A stretch of 8,646 bases of DNA from contig WASR01000108.1 in assembly GCA_009712615.1 (NCBI GenBank), positions 1 to 8,646 on the forward strand. The letters run 5' to 3'. Below, one piece after another: positions 6,952-8,646 of this stretch. A program made the translations under genes and the position numbers. Within the stretch, counting starts at the first letter, position 1. The number at the start of each line of letters is the position of its first letter. The stretch comes from Methanobacterium sp. Its GTDB lineage: Archaea > Methanobacteriota > Methanobacteria > Methanobacteriales > Methanobacteriaceae. A model generated the notes under the pieces. It was not told the DNA's origin. It saw only the letters and a program-made list of their open reading frames with translations, and made no database searches.

Positions 6952-7860
6952 TTAACTTAACCATAAATAAAAGTTAAATGTACTTGGTTTTAATTTTACA
7001 CTGTCAGATGTTATTTCTGATGCACCGGTATTTTTTGGAGTTTGAACTATATACAAATCTATCGAACTTGGAAAGCTTCCAGTACCATTAAATGTTACTG
7101 TGTTATTGAAGAACTGATTTGGAATAGTGGAGTTGGTAGTTAGGAAGTTCGAATTAATTTTTTGTGGAACTGACATATTAGCTGAGCCGAAGCTGAAAAC
7201 GTTATTGTTAATACTAACTGTTGCTGCTGTAAATCCTTGATTGTTTGCCAAAAATATCCAGTAATCATACACATTGGTAGATGTGTAGCTGGTTTGGAAT
7301 GGAAGTGCAGTATATGTTTTACCGCCCCCTGTAAACCTTATCTGTTGAATAAGTGAAGTTACCACCTTAAATTTAGATGATAATACAACACGTTGAACCT
7401 TAACCACATCTTTGGCATTCGGATAACTCGCATTACCCATGAGCTTAATTGTCACAGGCGTGTTAGTTTGATTTAGTGTGGTTATATTCATGAAGTAGTG
7501 ATAGTTCGGGCCTATGATGGACTGTACCTGAGTATCGGTAATTGCCGCCAACTTCACGGGATCTATCGTTCCCTCTACCGGCGCCCCTTTGGTTGTATCG
7601 TACTGGGCTAAACCCACCACGGTGGCCACACCAGTCGTTTCCCAATTAACTGGATCACCACTTGTTGTGACTAATGTTGAAACCGCATCAGAAGCAGCTC
7701 TATCAGTAGCACCTCTAAACACCGTGTCCTCCATTTGGTAGATTATGTTGTCCATGTCTGCAGCAATAAAACCTAGAACCAAAGTTAGTGGGATTAGTGC
7801 CAGAAGTAGATCCATTGAAAGTGCAAATCCCCTAGAATCTTCTGATAAAATATCGAACAT
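6952..7860 (-). CDS. Pilin-like secreted protein, first gene of the operon
   Basis: The 302-residue product starts MFDILSEDSRG/FALSMD followed by a hydrophobic segment (about 12-35), a class III-like signal with R10-G11 as the expected prepilin peptidase site. After a helix (36-65) comes TSGDPVNWE (66-74), then VGLAQY and a region with YHYFMNI; this order (xxGxPxNWE, then xGLA) is a feature I know from archaeal pilin-like secreted proteins. The C-terminal half is beta-rich with several sequons. I chose the ATG at 7860 because GGGGAGGG precedes it directly, because it gives the same short charged N-terminus as its neighbours, and because the longer frame to 7992 would run over the promoter. 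The stop is 1 nt before the next possible start, so the operon is tightly coupled. Likely a minor pilin or filament initiator; not assigned to a named family. Confidence 0.82.
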   Translation of the reverse strand: MFDILSEDSRGFALSMDLLLALIPLTLVLGFIAADMDNIIYQMEDTVFRGATDRAASDAVSTLVTTSGDPVNWETTGVATVVGLAQYDTTKGAPVEGTIDPVKLAAITDTQVQSIIGPNYHYFMNITTLNQTNTPVTIKLMGNASYPNAKDVVKVQRVVLSSKFKVVTSLIQQIRFTGGGKTYTALPFQTSYTSTNVYDYWIFLANNQGFTAATVSINNNVFSFGSANMSVPQKINSNFLTTNSTIPNQFFNNTVTFNGTGSFPSSIDLYIVQTPKNTGASEITSDSVKLKPSTFNFYLWLS

Positions 7861-7880
7861 TTCCCTCCCCAACCTTAATA

Positions 7881-7900
7881 ATATTTTATAATATTTTATA
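7881..7900 (-). repeat. tandem decamer in the operon leader
   Basis: Plus-strand ATATTTTATA occurs twice without a gap (7881-7890 and 7891-7900). It makes up most of the AT-rich stretch between the TATA-like box and the ribosome binding site. In such AT-rich DNA it may be fortuitous. Confidence 0.5.
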
Positions 7901-7903
7901 TAT
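7894..7903 (-). promoter_or_regulatory. TATA-like box of the pilin-like operon
   Basis: The minus strand reads ATATATAAAA. Transcription starting about 26 nt downstream (near 7872) would give a leader of about a dozen bases that includes the GGGGAGGG ribosome binding site of the first pilin-like gene. The match to TTTATATA is imperfect and the surrounding DNA is very AT-rich, so the exact box is uncertain. Confidence 0.45.
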
Positions 7904-7913
7904 CCTAAGGATA
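7901..7913. promoter_or_regulatory. palindrome abutting the operon TATA box (candidate operator)
   Basis: TATCCT-A-AGGATA is a perfect 6-bp inverted repeat with a single central base. It lies directly upstream of, and partly overlaps, the TATA-like box of the pilin-like operon, where a bound regulator would compete with TBP/TFB. It is also one of few GC-containing elements in the promoter. No regulator gene is in the window. Confidence 0.4.
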
Positions 7914-7990
7914 AATAAAACCTTATTGGTATTATCATGGAATGAAATAGTAATAACAAGGATTTGAAGGACTCTATGAAGACTAAATTC

Positions 7991-7998
7991 AAAAAAAA
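7991..7998 (-). terminator. possible oligo-T terminator
   Basis: Eight A on the plus strand give T8 on the minus strand, the first long T-run downstream of the ABM-like gene (about 260 nt after its stop) and well before the operon promoter. It could insulate the operon from upstream transcription. The long distance keeps this uncertain. Confidence 0.3.
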
Positions 7999-8012
7999 TA
8001 TTAAATAATATC

Positions 8013-8037
8013 ATATACTGAAAATTAATCAGTATAT
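8013..8037. repeat. inverted repeat, 8-bp arms with 9-nt spacer
   Basis: ATATACTG (8013-8020) and CAGTATAT (8030-8037) are perfect reverse complements around an AT-only spacer. It may be a regulator site or a small hairpin upstream of the operon. The arms are AT-rich, so chance is possible. Confidence 0.4.
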
Positions 8038-8261
8038 CAAGCTAAACATAGATTTAAAACCTGAATTTAAAGTTAATAATAGCACATTGTGGATCGAAGA
8101 AAATTATGCAATTCTAATCCTTGCATGAAATTGTAATTTGAATAGTTAATCAAATCAGATTTTTATTAAACTTAACCATGTACATCAAATTTTAAATTGT
8201 TTCATTCTTGAATACTGCATATTTTTGTATGAGTTTGGAAGGGTCTAGATAGGTTCCAACT

Positions 8262-8546
8262 TCAATGCTCGGTTCTATCCTTCTCTTCTAAATAATATAC
8301 TGCTGGAAGGCCCATAACCCCAGCTTTCTCCATTGCAAGAATCAAATCTTCGGTTTCTATAAATTTTTTTGCTGATTCCATATCTTCCCATTCTATTATT
8401 ACAACCAATTGATCAGGAACATTTTTGTTACGTAAAATAGAGGCTCCTTTTGAGCCCATTTCCTTTCTCATGTCTTCATGTTCATCAAAAATAGATTTCC
8501 ATTTATCAAAATCCTTAACACTTTTTATGATCATCATGTAGATCAT
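8262..8546 (-). CDS. Small dimeric alpha/beta-barrel (ABM/cyclase-like) protein
   Basis: The 94-residue product resembles the small stand-alone proteins of the dimeric alpha/beta-barrel group, often annotated as antibiotic biosynthesis monooxygenase-like or cyclase. Visible traits are KDFDKWKSIFDEHEDMRKEMG, then LVVIIEWEDMESAKKFIETEDL, then MEKAGVMGLPAVYYLEE, that is beta-alpha-beta-beta-alpha-beta in the usual order and at the usual length of about 95 residues. Such proteins are cytoplasmic dimers; the substrate is generally unknown and no catalytic residue can be named. The ATG at 8546 was chosen because GGGGGTGAT lies 7 nt upstream; the frame is open to 8600, but those 18 extra residues would include the ribosome binding site and do not belong to the family fold. 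It stands alone, about 400 nt from the operon, with no evident link to it. Confidence 0.82.
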   Translation of the reverse strand: MIYMMIIKSVKDFDKWKSIFDEHEDMRKEMGSKGASILRNKNVPDQLVVIIEWEDMESAKKFIETEDLILAMEKAGVMGLPAVYYLEEKDRTEH

Positions 8547-8602
8547 TTTAGAAATCACCCCCAAAAATTCCATCCAACTACATATATTATGTTGTTCCAT
8601 TG

Positions 8603-8615
8603 AAATATAATTTTC
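8603..8615 (-). promoter_or_regulatory. possible BRE/TATA of the ABM-like gene
   Basis: The minus strand reads GAAAA followed by TTATATTT, a BRE-plus-TATA arrangement. Start about 26 nt downstream would give a leader of about 34 nt that contains the GGGGGTGAT ribosome binding site. A second AT-rich box near 8581-8591 is an alternative. Confidence 0.35.
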
Positions 8616-8646
8616 TCAAAAACCAATTATACGGCCTATTTAATAT

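Larger units (their letters stand above)
7914..8261. other. gene-free AT-rich intergenic region
   Basis: No convincing coding frame with a ribosome binding site, no tRNA or other structured RNA was recognised in this stretch between the ABM-like gene and the operon promoter. It holds an 8-bp inverted repeat (8013-8037), a weaker 6-bp one (8106-8126) and an A8 run (7991-7998). Its length and composition suit a regulatory region upstream of the pilin-like operon. Confidence 0.5.

Noticed and set aside
3319..7860. Archaellum (archaeal flagellum) operon
   Set aside because: The N-termini are class III pilin-like, the large head domains do not resemble archaellins, and no archaellum motor or assembly gene is present.
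7914..8261. tRNA, structured RNA, att site or CRISPR array in the gene-free stretch
   Set aside because: No cloverleaf, no regularly spaced repeats and no long direct repeats were found by eye; the stretch is simply AT-rich with short inverted repeats.
1..8646. Recent horizontal transfer or mobile element insertion
   Set aside because: No transposase, integrase, terminal repeats or sharp change in base composition was seen; the genes use similar AT-rich codons and archaeal signals throughout.

Overview
The window looks like an AT-rich chromosome segment of a methanogenic euryarchaeon, most likely a Methanobacterium-type member of the Methanobacteriales (inference). The reasons are an archaeal-type diphthamide synthase (Dph6), TATA-box promoters of the TTTATATA kind, oligo-T terminators, strong GGTGA/GGAGG ribosome binding sites, a class III (QxSxE) prepilin signal, and very many N-x-S/T glycosylation sequons in surface proteins. 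No mobile element, CRISPR array, tRNA or rRNA was seen.

Layout: the left edge holds the 3' part of a plus-strand DHA2-type MFS drug exporter (to 1183). Everything else is on the minus strand. Reading in the direction of transcription (right to left): a small dimeric alpha/beta-barrel (ABM/cyclase-like) protein (8546-8262); a gene-free AT-rich stretch with the promoter of the next operon (8261-7861); a tight operon of pilin-like genes (7860-3319); a PepSY-domain surface protein with its own, apparently leaderless, promoter (3273-2866); a three-pass membrane protein with a sequon-rich ectodomain (2795-1989); and dph6 (1948-1268), convergent with the MFS gene.

The main interest is the pilin-like operon. 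It encodes a 302-aa pilin-like protein, a protein of about 686 codons, a 370-aa pilin-like protein and a 144-aa canonical class III prepilin, with gaps of only 1, 16 and 7 nt. All have the N-terminal pattern D-x-(K/R)-G followed by one hydrophobic segment, as expected for substrates of a prepilin peptidase such as EppA. They look like the subunits of one surface filament or pilus-like adhesin: a small pilin plus larger minor or tip components. No assembly ATPase or platform protein is in the window.

The most striking detail is that the largest gene is split by a single in-frame TAG (6585-6587). The 121-codon upstream part carries the signal and membrane segment. The 553-codon downstream part carries three related beta-sandwich-like repeats but has no export signal of its own. 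The coding-like peptide continues through the TAG in the same frame. This is a recent nonsense mutation, a sequence error, or a read-through stop.
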